DNA of 6,102 nucleotides from Peptococcaceae bacterium (GTDB lineage: Bacteria; Bacillota; DSM-12270; Thermacetogeniales; Thermacetogeniaceae), in NCBI GenBank assembly GCA_003160265.1, contig PLQY01000107.1:20567-26668 (forward strand). Reading direction: 5' to 3'. Positions 1-5,162 of this stretch are shown in pieces. The notes below the pieces were generated by a model. It ran no database searches. It was not told the origin of the DNA and was given only the letters and a program-made list of their open reading frames with translations. Position numbers and translations under genes: made by a program. Positions within the stretch are counted from its first letter, which is position 1, and every line of letters starts with the position of its first letter.

Positions 1-13
1 CTACATCACTGTA

Positions 14-76
14 TTAACTGGCTCTTGGCTTCAGAGGGGGATTGCTTTTCCCCCTCTGAAGCCAAGACCCAGTTAA
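14..76. repeat. Palindromic repeat element, copy 1 (complete)
   Basis: Two 27-nt arms (14..40 and 50..76) are complementary at every position except one C-C mismatch (22 against 68) and enclose a 9-nt loop, ATTGCTTTT (41..49). The arms begin TTAACTGG and end CCAGTTAA. A second copy lies at 6057..6102 in the same orientation, with the same loop and 42 of 46 comparable positions identical. This copy sits 19 nt beyond the methyltransferase stop codon. No T-run follows the stem on either strand, so it is not a standard intrinsic terminator, although it could protect the 3' end of the transcript. It may be a REP/MITE-like dispersed element; I do not recognise a named family. Confidence 0.85.
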
Positions 77-95
77 ATGGCTAGCGGGTTCCATT

Positions 96-896
96 CTATC
101 TCTCCAGCCGCTGCCGCCGGACCTCATAGATGAGCAGGGAGGCAGCCACTGCCGCGTTCAGCGACTCCACCTCCGGACGCAGCGGTATTCTCACCACCTG
201 GTCAGCCAAGTCGAGCAGACTGCGGCTGATGCCATGAGCCTCGTTTCCGATCAGGAGCAGCAACCGGGGGTGTTTCAGGCCCGTCTGAAAATAGCTCTGA
301 CCGGCGTGGGGGGCAGCAGCCACAACCTGCACACCATCCGCCTTCAACTCCGGCAGCAGCATGGCCAGGTCGACTCCGGGAAAAACCGGCAGGCGAAAGA
401 CGGACCCCATAGTCGCCCGCAGCACCTTGGGATTATACAGGTCAACCGTACCCTGGCCGAGCCAAACCCCATCCACCCCGGCTCCGTCACCGGTGCGCAG
501 GATGGTGCCCAGATTGCCCGGATCTTGCAGCCCGTCCAGGGCCAACAAGAGGCTGGAAGGCCGCTGAAGCAGGTCTGACTGCCGCCAGGCCGGCTGTAGC
601 GCCACCGCCAGGACCCCCTGAGGAGTCTCGGTAGCGGTCAGATCCTCGTAGAGGCGCTCATCCACTAAAAAGGTAGGCACCCCCCGCTCCCGGACACGGC
701 CCAGCAGCGCCCACCCCTTCCGGTGCTGCAGCATCTTTGCGGTATAAACCAGGCAGTCGAGCACGGACTCGCTACGCAGAGCCTCCTCCACGAAGGTGAT
801 CCCCTCGATCACGAAACGCCGCTCCACGTCCCTCACCTTGCGACGGCCTAGCCTGCGGGCGAGTTGCACAGCCTGCCTGGCTGTTTTGACTGCCAT
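96..896 (-). CDS. SpoU/TrmH-family RNA 2'-O-methyltransferase
   Basis: A 266-residue protein of the SPOUT class, which transfers a methyl group from S-adenosylmethionine to a ribose 2'-OH of rRNA or tRNA. The N-terminal part (about residues 20-100, with FVIEGITFVEEAL) resembles the substrate-binding domain of RlmB/TsnR-type enzymes. The C-terminal domain carries the three family motifs: DPGNLGTILRT (125-135, with Asn128 and the likely catalytic Arg134), LLLLIGNEAHGIS (212-224) and IPLRP...SLNAAVAAS (237-253, with Ser245 and Asn246). These build the trefoil-knot cofactor site. The ATG start follows AGGAGG at a 10-nt spacing. The gene begins directly after the terminator that follows rplT, so its expression probably relies on read-through. 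An rplT-methyltransferase order is common in Clostridia, often ahead of pheST. The exact target nucleotide cannot be read from the sequence, so no gene symbol is given. Confidence 0.9.
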   Translation of the reverse strand: MAVKTARQAVQLARRLGRRKVRDVERRFVIEGITFVEEALRSESVLDCLVYTAKMLQHRKGWALLGRVRERGVPTFLVDERLYEDLTATETPQGVLAVALQPAWRQSDLLQRPSSLLLALDGLQDPGNLGTILRTGDGAGVDGVWLGQGTVDLYNPKVLRATMGSVFRLPVFPGVDLAMLLPELKADGVQVVAAAPHAGQSYFQTGLKHPRLLLLIGNEAHGISRSLLDLADQVVRIPLRPEVESLNAAVAASLLIYEVRRQRLER

Positions 897-906
897 ACGC
901 TATGGC
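892..906 (-). promoter_or_regulatory. Possible start-codon hairpin of the methyltransferase gene
   Basis: On the minus strand GCCATA (901..906) and TATGGC (892..897) can form a 6-bp stem with a 3-nt GCG loop. The stem contains the ATG start codon (894..896) and lies immediately beside the AGGAGG ribosome binding site. Folding would hinder initiation. The pairing is seen in the sequence, but a function is inference, and such a short stem could arise by chance. Confidence 0.35.
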
Positions 907-916
907 CCTCCTGCAC

Positions 917-948
917 AAAAAAAGTATGGTCATTGCTGCCATACTTTT
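917..948 (-). terminator. Intrinsic terminator after rplT
   Basis: On the minus strand AAAAGTATGG (939..948) pairs perfectly with CCATACTTTT (920..929) around a 9-nt loop, and the stem runs into seven T residues (917..923). This is a classic Rho-independent terminator 54 nt beyond the rplT stop codon, and it closes the infC-rpmI-rplT unit. It also sits directly upstream of the methyltransferase ribosome binding site, leaving no room for a promoter between them. Incomplete termination probably sets the level of the downstream gene. Confidence 0.9.
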
Positions 949-1002
949 ACCCGGTACCCCTGATGTTCGCTCGCTCAACCAGATCTCTTACCTCTGAATA
1001 GA

Positions 1003-1356
1003 CTAGACGTGTTCTTTGGCCATATCGACCAGTTGCGTAAAGGCAGTCCCGTTGTTGACGGCCAGTTCGGCCAGTATCTTCCGGTTGACGCCCACGCCAG
1101 CCTTTTTCAGACCATTCATCAGCTTGCTGTATGATATGCCGTTCAGATGGGCGGCAGCGTTGATCCTGGTAATCCACAGCTTGCGGAAATCTCTTTTGCG
1201 CAGTCTCCGGTGAACATAGGCGTAATGCAGCGATTTCATCACCTGTTCATGGGCTGGGCGGAAGAGCTTGCTCTTGGCGCCGAAATAACCGCGGGCCAGT
1301 TTCAATATCTTCTTGTGGCGGTTTCTGCTAACCGTTCCGCCTTTCACTCTAGGCAT
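1003..1356 (-). CDS. rplT: 50S ribosomal protein L20
   Basis: A 117-residue, very basic protein matching bacterial L20 over its full length: MPRVKGG start, RRKR-like basic N-terminal extension ([18 protein letters not shown]), [14 protein letters not shown] in the middle and the globular C-terminal region after GISYSKLM. L20 binds 23S rRNA early in large-subunit assembly. In Bacillus subtilis and E. coli it also represses its own operon by binding an mRNA mimic of its rRNA site. The ATG follows AGGAGG at an 8-nt spacing. It is the last gene of the infC-rpmI-rplT unit and is followed by a strong terminator. The 209-nt gap separating it from rpmI is unusually long for this operon. Confidence 0.98.
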   Translation of the reverse strand: MPRVKGGTVSRNRHKKILKLARGYFGAKSKLFRPAHEQVMKSLHYAYVHRRLRKRDFRKLWITRINAAAHLNGISYSKLMNGLKKAGVGVNRKILAELAVNNGTAFTQLVDMAKEHV

Positions 1357-1565
1357 AACTCCAACCTCCTATTTTAGCTATTGGCTGTTGGTCGTCTGTC
1401 GTCGGACGCCTGTCAGTCTGCATGCATGGCCCCCAACCACCAACGCGCCCGGCACTGCTGAAACGCCTCTCCTGATCTCGTCATTGTCAAATATGCGGAA
1501 GTAAGTTGAGGCAAATCTGATTGCTTAAAGCGCCGGGCTTCCGACCATCAGCCACCATTTTTGGT
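1357..1565 (-). other. Long, possibly structured rpmI-rplT intercistronic spacer
   Basis: This 209-nt gap has no credible reading frame. It holds the rplT ribosome binding site (1365..1370) and several self-complementary segments on the minus strand. TTGGTGGTTGG (1433..1443) faces CCAACAGCCAA (1381..1391) with a 2x2 internal loop, and GCCCGGC (1532..1538) faces GCCGGGC (1447..1453). The part at 1381..1415 is built from TTGG/TGTCG/GTCGG-like microrepeats. A TTGACA (minus strand, near 1488) has no acceptable -10 box at the right distance. It could be a structured mRNA segment or simply an inserted, decayed stretch. Confidence 0.5.
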
Positions 1566-1763
1566 TTATAAATAGGGCAGCAACCGTGCCATCCGTCCGC
1601 TGTCAGCGGCACTCAGGATGGTCGGCTGACGGAGGTGACGCTTGCGCTTGCTGGTCTTATGCGCCAGCAGGTGACTCTTGCATGCCTTCGCCCGTTTCCA
1701 AAGACCGCTGCCCGTGCGGGTGACCCGCTTGGCTGTTGCCCGGTGCGTCTTCATTTTCGGCAT
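1566..1763 (-). CDS. rpmI: 50S ribosomal protein L35
   Basis: A 65-residue, strongly basic protein of typical L35 length. It begins MPKMKTHRATAKRV and carries the family features TGSG (17-20), the HLLAHKTSKRKRHLR block and the C-terminal MARLLPYL. L35 is a small large-subunit protein, co-transcribed with IF3 and L20 in most bacteria. Its ATG comes only 5 nt after the infC stop codon. The G-rich end of infC (GGGGGG just before the TAG) serves as the ribosome binding site, which suggests translational coupling to infC. Confidence 0.97.
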   Translation of the reverse strand: MPKMKTHRATAKRVTRTGSGLWKRAKACKSHLLAHKTSKRKRHLRQPTILSAADSGRMARLLPYL

Positions 1764-1768
1764 CTGTG

Positions 1769-2299
1769 CTACCCCCCTTTCGGCTGCTCCTGGTTTTTCG
1801 GGGCCAGGACCATGATCATGTTGCGTCCTTCGATCTTGGGCTCTTTCTCCATGATCGCCTGGTCCTCCAGCGTCTTGAACAACTTGAGGCTGAGAGAGCG
1901 CCCCAATTCGGAATGAGAGATCTCGCGTCCACGGAACATCATGGTAACCTTAACCTTGTCCCCATCCAACAAAAAGCGCTGGGCGTTCTTTACCTTGACC
2001 TGAAAGTCGTGTTCCTCGATTTTCGGCCTCAGTTTCAGTTCCTTGATGTTAATGACCTTCTGCTTCTTGCGCGCATCCCGGTCGCGCTTGCTCTGCTCAT
2101 ACTTGTGCTTGCCGTAGTCCATGATCCGGCACACCGGGGGCTTGGCCTGTGGGGCCACCTCGACCAGGTCGAGACCCTGCTCCACCGCGATCCGGAGTCC
2201 CTCCTTGATCGGCACGACACCGAGTTGCTGGCTGTCGTTGCCAACCAGGCGAATTTCCCGGACACGAATCTCCTCATTGATCCGCAAATCTTTAGTAAT
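1769..2299 (-). CDS. infC: Translation initiation factor IF-3, AUU start
   Basis: IF3 binds the 30S subunit, prevents premature joining with 50S and checks start codon-initiator tRNA pairing. The protein has the IF3 N-domain (RINEEIR at its beginning), the signature KPPVCRIMDYGK, a lysine-rich linker and a C-domain ending with EGRNMIMVLAPK. I place the start at ATT (2297..2299). The AGGAGGTGG at 2306..2314 is correctly spaced from it, and the resulting N-terminus (TKDLRINEE) extends to the usual family start (SKDF-INEQ in Bacillus). The next in-frame candidate, TTG at 2285..2287, is about 21 nt from the ribosome binding site, which is too far. The product is 176 residues, normal for IF3. The AUU codon allows IF3 to limit its own translation in E. 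coli. It is the first gene of the unit. Confidence 0.95.
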   Translation of the reverse strand: MTKDLRINEEIRVREIRLVGNDSQQLGVVPIKEGLRIAVEQGLDLVEVAPQAKPPVCRIMDYGKHKYEQSKRDRDARKKQKVINIKELKLRPKIEEHDFQVKVKNAQRFLLDGDKVKVTMMFRGREISHSELGRSLSLKLFKTLEDQAIMEKEPKIEGRNMIMVLAPKNQEQPKGG

Positions 2300-2305
2300 T
2301 ATTTG

Positions 2306-2314
2306 CCACCTCCT
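2306..2314 (-). promoter_or_regulatory. infC ribosome binding site that fixes the AUU start
   Basis: AGGAGGTGG on the minus strand is a near-perfect anti-16S match. It lies 6 nt from its last base, or 9 nt from the AGGAGG core, to the ATT at 2297..2299. It is too far from the first conventional start (TTG at 2285..2287), so it decides the start choice. Confidence 0.85.
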
Positions 2315-2346
2315 GGCACGTTCGGTTTAAACAGTATTCGGCATGA

Positions 2347-2374
2347 AATAGCAAAAGCGGGCGTTCCACCCGCT
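2347..2374 (-). terminator. Attenuator-type terminator in the infC leader
   Basis: On the minus strand AGCGGG (2369..2374) pairs with CCCGCT (2356..2361) around a 7-nt loop (TGGAACG). It is followed by TTTT, GC and TATTT (2347..2355). The hairpin lies between the infC promoter and the infC ribosome binding site, so it can only act as an attenuator. The T-tract is interrupted, which fits partial or regulated termination. An upstream AAAAGC (2389..2394) could pair with GCTTTT (2352..2357) as a weak alternative fold. Confidence 0.65.
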
Positions 2375-2483
2375 ATTGGCCAAAAGATGCTTTTCGGCGC
2401 AACCCTAGCGGCATTATGAGCCCTAGGGTGAGAAGCGAGTGGCTTCTGCTTTCGTGCCTGCTGTTTAGCTAAAACTGGAATTA

Positions 2484-2512
2484 AGCTTAGCATAACCCGC
2501 TACCGCTGTCAA
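2484..2512 (-). promoter_or_regulatory. Sigma-A promoter for infC-rpmI-rplT
   Basis: On the minus strand a perfect TTGACA (2507..2512) is followed after 17 nt by TAAGCT (2484..2489). The weak -10 hexamer is preceded by TG and one base (TGC), the extended -10 element that compensates for poor -10 boxes. The predicted start is near 2477. It lies downstream of thrS, so the infC unit has its own promoter. I see no convincing terminator after thrS: a 6-bp TACCGG/CCGGTA stem lacks a T-run. Confidence 0.7.
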
Positions 2513-2575
2513 CGTTTTGTCGTCGGTTAATTAACATTTTACACTGGGGTCCTACCGGTTTCATCCGGGCCGGTA

Positions 2576-4486
2576 TCACTTCTTCTGGGCGACCTCCCCG
2601 GCCAGTTGCCCGGCAAATTCCGCCATTGGAATCCGGCCCAGGTCACCCTGGCCGCGCTTGCGCACGCTGACCGCCCGGGCCTCCGTCTCCTTGTCGCCCA
2701 CGACCAGCAGGTAGGGGACCTTCTCCAACTCGCCGTCCCGGATCTTGTAACCAACCCGTTCGTTACGATCATCGACTTCGACGCGGAATCCTTTTTCCTC
2801 TAAACCGGCAGCCACCTCCGTGGCAAAAGGCAGATGCCGGTCGGCGACGGTGATCACCCGGGCCTGCACCGGCGCCAGCCAGACCGGAAACGCCCCGGCA
2901 TAGTGCTCGGTGAGGATGCCCAGGAAGCGCTCGATGCTCCCGAAGGCCACCCGGTGGATCATCACCGGGCGGTGCTTCTCGCCGTCCTCCCCGATGTAGG
3001 TGAGATCGAAGCACTCCGGCATCGTGAAGTCCAACTGGATCGTGCCGCACTGCCAGTCTCGGCCGAGGGCGTCGACCAGATGGAAGTCGATCTTGGGACC
3101 GTAGAAGGCCCCGTCCCCCTCATTTATCTGGTAGTCCATACCCTTCTGCTCCAGGGCCCGTTTCAGGGCATCGGTGGCCAGGTCCCAGATCTCATCCGAG
3201 CCCATGGCGTTCTCCGGTTTGGTCGACAACTCCACCCGGTAGGGAAAGCCGAATGTCTTGTAGACGACATCGATCAGGTCGAAGACCTTGATGATCTCCT
3301 CCGTGATCTGATCCGGCAGCATGAAGATGTGGGCATCGTCCTGGGTGAAGCAGCGCACCCGCATCAGGCCGTGCAACACACCCGAACGCTCGTGGCGGTG
3401 CACCAGCCCCAGTTCGCCGTAGCGGATCGGGAGTTCCCGGTAGGAGTGGGGTCTCCTCTTGTAACAGATGATGCCGCCGGGGCAGTTCATCGGCTTGACT
3501 GCGTAGTCTTCCTCGTCGATCTTCAAGAAGTACATGTTCTCCTCGTAGTGGTCCCAGTGCCCGGAGCGCTCCCACAACTCCCGGCTGAGGATCATCGGTG
3601 TCTTGATCTCCTGGTAACCCCACTGGCGGTGCAGTTGGCGCCAGAAATCCTCCAGCTCGTTCCTGATGATCATTCCCTTGGGGTAGAAGAAGGGGAAACC
3701 GGGGCCCTCGTCGGCGATGCCGAACAGGTCCAGTTCCTGCCCCAGTTTGCGGTGGTCGCGGCGCTTGGCCTCCTCGATCCGCTCCAGGTATTCGTCCAAA
3801 TCCTTCTGCTTCGGGAAGGAGGTGCCATAGATCCGCTGCAGCATCTTGTTCTTTTCGCTGCCCCGCCAGTAGGCCCCGGCGATGCTGAGCATCTTGATGG
3901 CGCCCACCATTCCGGTGCTGGGCAGGTGCGGCCCCCGACAGAGATCGATGAACTCTCCCTGCTTGTACAGGCTGACCTGGACCTCCGGCGGCAGGTCCTG
4001 GATCAGTTCCATCTTGTAAGGTTCCTGCCGCAGGGTGAAATACTCGATGGCCTCCTCGCGGGAGGCCTCCCGACGCGCCAGCGGGTAATCCTCCTTGACG
4101 ATCTTCTGCATTTCCGCCTCGATCGCCGCCAGGTCTTCGGCAATGAAAACATGGTTCGAGTCCAGGTCGTAATAAAAGCCGTCGGCGATAGCAGGGCCGA
4201 TGGCCAGCTTCGTCCCCGGGAACAGCCGCTGCACCGCCTGGGCCAGAATGTGGGAGGAGGTATGCCGGAACACCGCCCGGCCCTCCTCGTCCCCGAAGGT
4301 CAGGAACTCCACCTGACGGTCGGCCTGAACCGGGCTCTGAAGATCCTCCGTCTCACCGTCCACCCTGGCCGCCAGGGCCTCCTTGCCCAGCTTCCTGCCG
4401 ATCTCAGCCGCCACCTGGCCCCAGACACTGCCATCTTCGACCTGGCGCCTGGTCCCGTCCTTCAACACCACTGTAATTTTACTCAT
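2576..4486 (-). CDS. thrS: Threonyl-tRNA synthetase
   Basis: Class II synthetase that charges tRNA-Thr with threonine using ATP. At 636 residues it is full length. Domain order: TGS domain (1-62), the SAD editing domain (about 65-225), the class II catalytic core (about 250-530) and the anticodon-binding domain (about 540-636). The editing-site residues are present as H75/H79 (HTSSH) and C183/H187 (CRGPH). The zinc ligands of the active site are C335 (MNCPGG), H386 (DDAHIF) and H511 (IHRVAFGS). Motif 2 is RHERSGVLHG and motif 3 ends GSIERFLG. The ATG at 4484..4486 has AGGAGGTG 7 nt upstream; the reading frame is open further upstream, but only through the T-box leader. It is transcribed from its own promoter under T-box control. 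Confidence 0.98.
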   Translation of the reverse strand: MSKITVVLKDGTRRQVEDGSVWGQVAAEIGRKLGKEALAARVDGETEDLQSPVQADRQVEFLTFGDEEGRAVFRHTSSHILAQAVQRLFPGTKLAIGPAIADGFYYDLDSNHVFIAEDLAAIEAEMQKIVKEDYPLARREASREEAIEYFTLRQEPYKMELIQDLPPEVQVSLYKQGEFIDLCRGPHLPSTGMVGAIKMLSIAGAYWRGSEKNKMLQRIYGTSFPKQKDLDEYLERIEEAKRRDHRKLGQELDLFGIADEGPGFPFFYPKGMIIRNELEDFWRQLHRQWGYQEIKTPMILSRELWERSGHWDHYEENMYFLKIDEEDYAVKPMNCPGGIICYKRRPHSYRELPIRYGELGLVHRHERSGVLHGLMRVRCFTQDDAHIFMLPDQITEEIIKVFDLIDVVYKTFGFPYRVELSTKPENAMGSDEIWDLATDALKRALEQKGMDYQINEGDGAFYGPKIDFHLVDALGRDWQCGTIQLDFTMPECFDLTYIGEDGEKHRPVMIHRVAFGSIERFLGILTEHYAGAFPVWLAPVQARVITVADRHLPFATEVAAGLEEKGFRVEVDDRNERVGYKIRDGELEKVPYLLVVGDKETEARAVSVRKRGQGDLGRIPMAEFAGQLAGEVAQKK

Positions 4487-4518
4487 ACTGCCGCACCTCC
4501 TGAGGATAATCGCAACCG

Positions 4519-4766
4519 CAAAAATAAAAAATCCCCTCCCCCTTACGGGGACGAGATTTTCCCGCGCTTCCACCCCTGTTGACGAATGCTGTATTCGTCC
4601 TCTCGCCCGCACTGCTACCGGTGTGCCGCCGCTCTCCTTGGCCGGAGAATGCTCCAGGGTGGTCTTCCCCTTGCCTTCCGGTAGAGACGCTTGCAGCCGC
4701 GGCGTCCCTTCTCTGCAACCTGGTTCAAGGGTACTCTTCCTATCATCGCCTTGACTCTATGTATCT
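4519..4766 (-). ncRNA. Threonine T-box leader (tRNA-Thr sensing riboswitch)
   Basis: The thrS leader shows the T-box parts in order on the minus strand. These are GATGATAGGAAGAGTA with the AGTA of the specifier loop (4732..4735), and a CCCTTG/CAAGGG stem above it. The distal AGAGAAGGGAC segment follows near 4705..4718. Next comes GAAG-ACC-A, whose specifier codon ACC (4661..4663, threonine) is followed by the expected purine. Stem III is a perfect 7-bp GACGAAT/ATTCGTC hairpin (4581..4599), then the T-box AGGGGTGGAAGCGCGGG (4561..4577) and the terminator. AGGGG (4573..4577) can pair with CCCC (4547..4550) and GCG with CGT to form the antiterminator. Uncharged tRNA-Thr should stabilise it and let transcription enter thrS. 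The T-box bulge reads TGGAAGC instead of the usual TGGNACC. Confidence 0.93.
4520..4559 (-). terminator. T-box regulated terminator before thrS
   Basis: On the minus strand the arms 4547..4559 and 4529..4541 form a 13-position stem with one G-U wobble and one G-G mismatch around a GTAAG loop. The transcript continues TTTTTTATTTTT (4520..4531). The 5' arm contains the CCCC that the T-box sequence needs for the antiterminator, so the two folds exclude each other. Confidence 0.92.
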
Positions 4767-4773
4767 AAGGCAG

Positions 4774-4802
4774 ATTATACGATGCTGCGAGGATGCTGTC
4801 AA
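4774..4802 (-). promoter_or_regulatory. Consensus sigma-A promoter of thrS
   Basis: TTGACA (4797..4802) and TATAAT (4774..4779) on the minus strand are both perfect and separated by exactly 17 nt. The predicted start is an A near 4766, just before the T-box leader. A fully consensus promoter fits a gene whose control is exerted afterwards by the T-box. Confidence 0.93.
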
Positions 4803-4835
4803 CCGCACGCGCAACGACCTGGCTTGCGCCGACTA

Positions 4836-5080
4836 TCATGATTCATGTTTGGGTTTGGGAAGTGTGATGCTAAAAACAGCGCCTTTGCCGGCTGAACTTG
4901 ATACGCCTATGGCCCCTTTATGTTCCTTTACTATACTGTCTGCTATGGACAGCCCCAGCCCGGTTCCGCCATACTCTCTCGAGCGGGACTTGTGGGGACA
5001 CCCCCGCGCTCAGAGGGCATGCCATCATCTCGAACGAATGTGAGCACGTCTCTTCGAGAATATTCCCGCAGGCGGATATT
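4836..5080 (-). pseudogene. Remnant of a sensor histidine kinase (HATPase C-terminus)
   Basis: Minus-strand translation shows the end of a histidine kinase ATP-binding domain split over two frames. One frame (5080 to about 5006) reads IRLREY...VLTFVRDDG, matching the strand before the G1 box and the G1 box itself. The other (about 4991 to a TGA at 4836..4838) reads KSRSREYGGTGLGLSI, the classic G2 box, and ends ...VFSITLPKPKHES. Only about 29 nt separate DDG from KSRSRE where family members have roughly 54, and the second frame has a TGA at 5010..5012, so the ATP lid carries an out-of-frame deletion. Everything before the domain, including the phospho-accepting histidine and N-box, is missing: the ytxC terminator lies there instead. 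No start codon or ribosome binding site serves it. It is too short and broken to be active. Confidence 0.8.
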
Positions 5081-5120
5081 AAAAGAAACACGCTCGTTGA
5101 AATAACGGGCGTGTTTCTTT
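5078..5120 (-). terminator. Terminator downstream of ytxC (possibly bidirectional)
   Basis: The 17-nt arms 5082..5098 and 5104..5120 are complementary except for one position and enclose a GAAAT loop (plus-strand reading). On the minus strand the stem ends in TTTCTTTTAAT (5078..5088), a fair U-tract, 41 nt beyond the ytxC stop codon. The odd position is C-A on the minus transcript but a G-U wobble on the plus one. It cleanly separates ytxC from the kinase remnant and thrS. Confidence 0.85.
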
Positions 5121-5142
5121 CAGTCTCGGTTGCAGCCTTTCA

Positions 5143-5162
5143 AGGGGGACGATCGTCCCCCT
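5143..5162. repeat. Perfect 20-nt palindrome at the ytxC stop codon
   Basis: AGGGGGACGATCGTCCCCCT reads the same on both strands and overlaps the last base of the ytxC TGA stop (5162..5164). As RNA it forms an 8-bp GC-rich stem with a GATC loop. No T-run follows, so by itself it is not an intrinsic terminator; with the terminator at 5078..5120 it gives ytxC a double-hairpin 3' end. A dimeric protein-binding site is another possibility. Confidence 0.6.

Larger units (their letters stand above)
2300..2477 (-). promoter_or_regulatory. Structured infC leader, likely L20-type autoregulatory leader
   Basis: About 180 nt lie between the predicted transcription start and infC, and they are rich in hairpins. 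In transcript order these are AGAAGC/GCTTCT (2431..2447), a 7+3-bp stem with one bulged base (2402..2429), a small AAAAG/CTTTT hairpin (2382..2394) and the attenuator at 2347..2374. In Bacillus subtilis the infC-rpmI-rplT leader is known to be prematurely terminated when L20 binds it (the L20 leader). The position, size and terminator match that arrangement. The L20 contact site itself was not identified by base-level comparison, so the assignment rests on context. Confidence 0.6.

Noticed and set aside
1460..1495. Promoter for rplT inside the rpmI-rplT spacer
   Set aside because: A perfect TTGACA is present on the minus strand, but no acceptable -10 hexamer lies 16 to 18 nt downstream.
2555..2578. 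Terminator after thrS
   Set aside because: A 6-bp TACCGG/CCGGTA stem exists just after the stop codon but has an 11-nt loop and no following T-run.
2834..4582. Long plus-strand open frame of 582 codons opposite thrS
   Set aside because: It is the antisense shadow of thrS in GC-rich DNA: no homology-like motifs, no suitable ribosome binding site, and thrS is certain.
4487..4612. N-terminal extension of thrS by 42 residues to an upstream ATG
   Set aside because: The extension is translated T-box leader and terminator sequence, and the ATG at 4484..4486 has a perfect ribosome binding site and the conserved family start.
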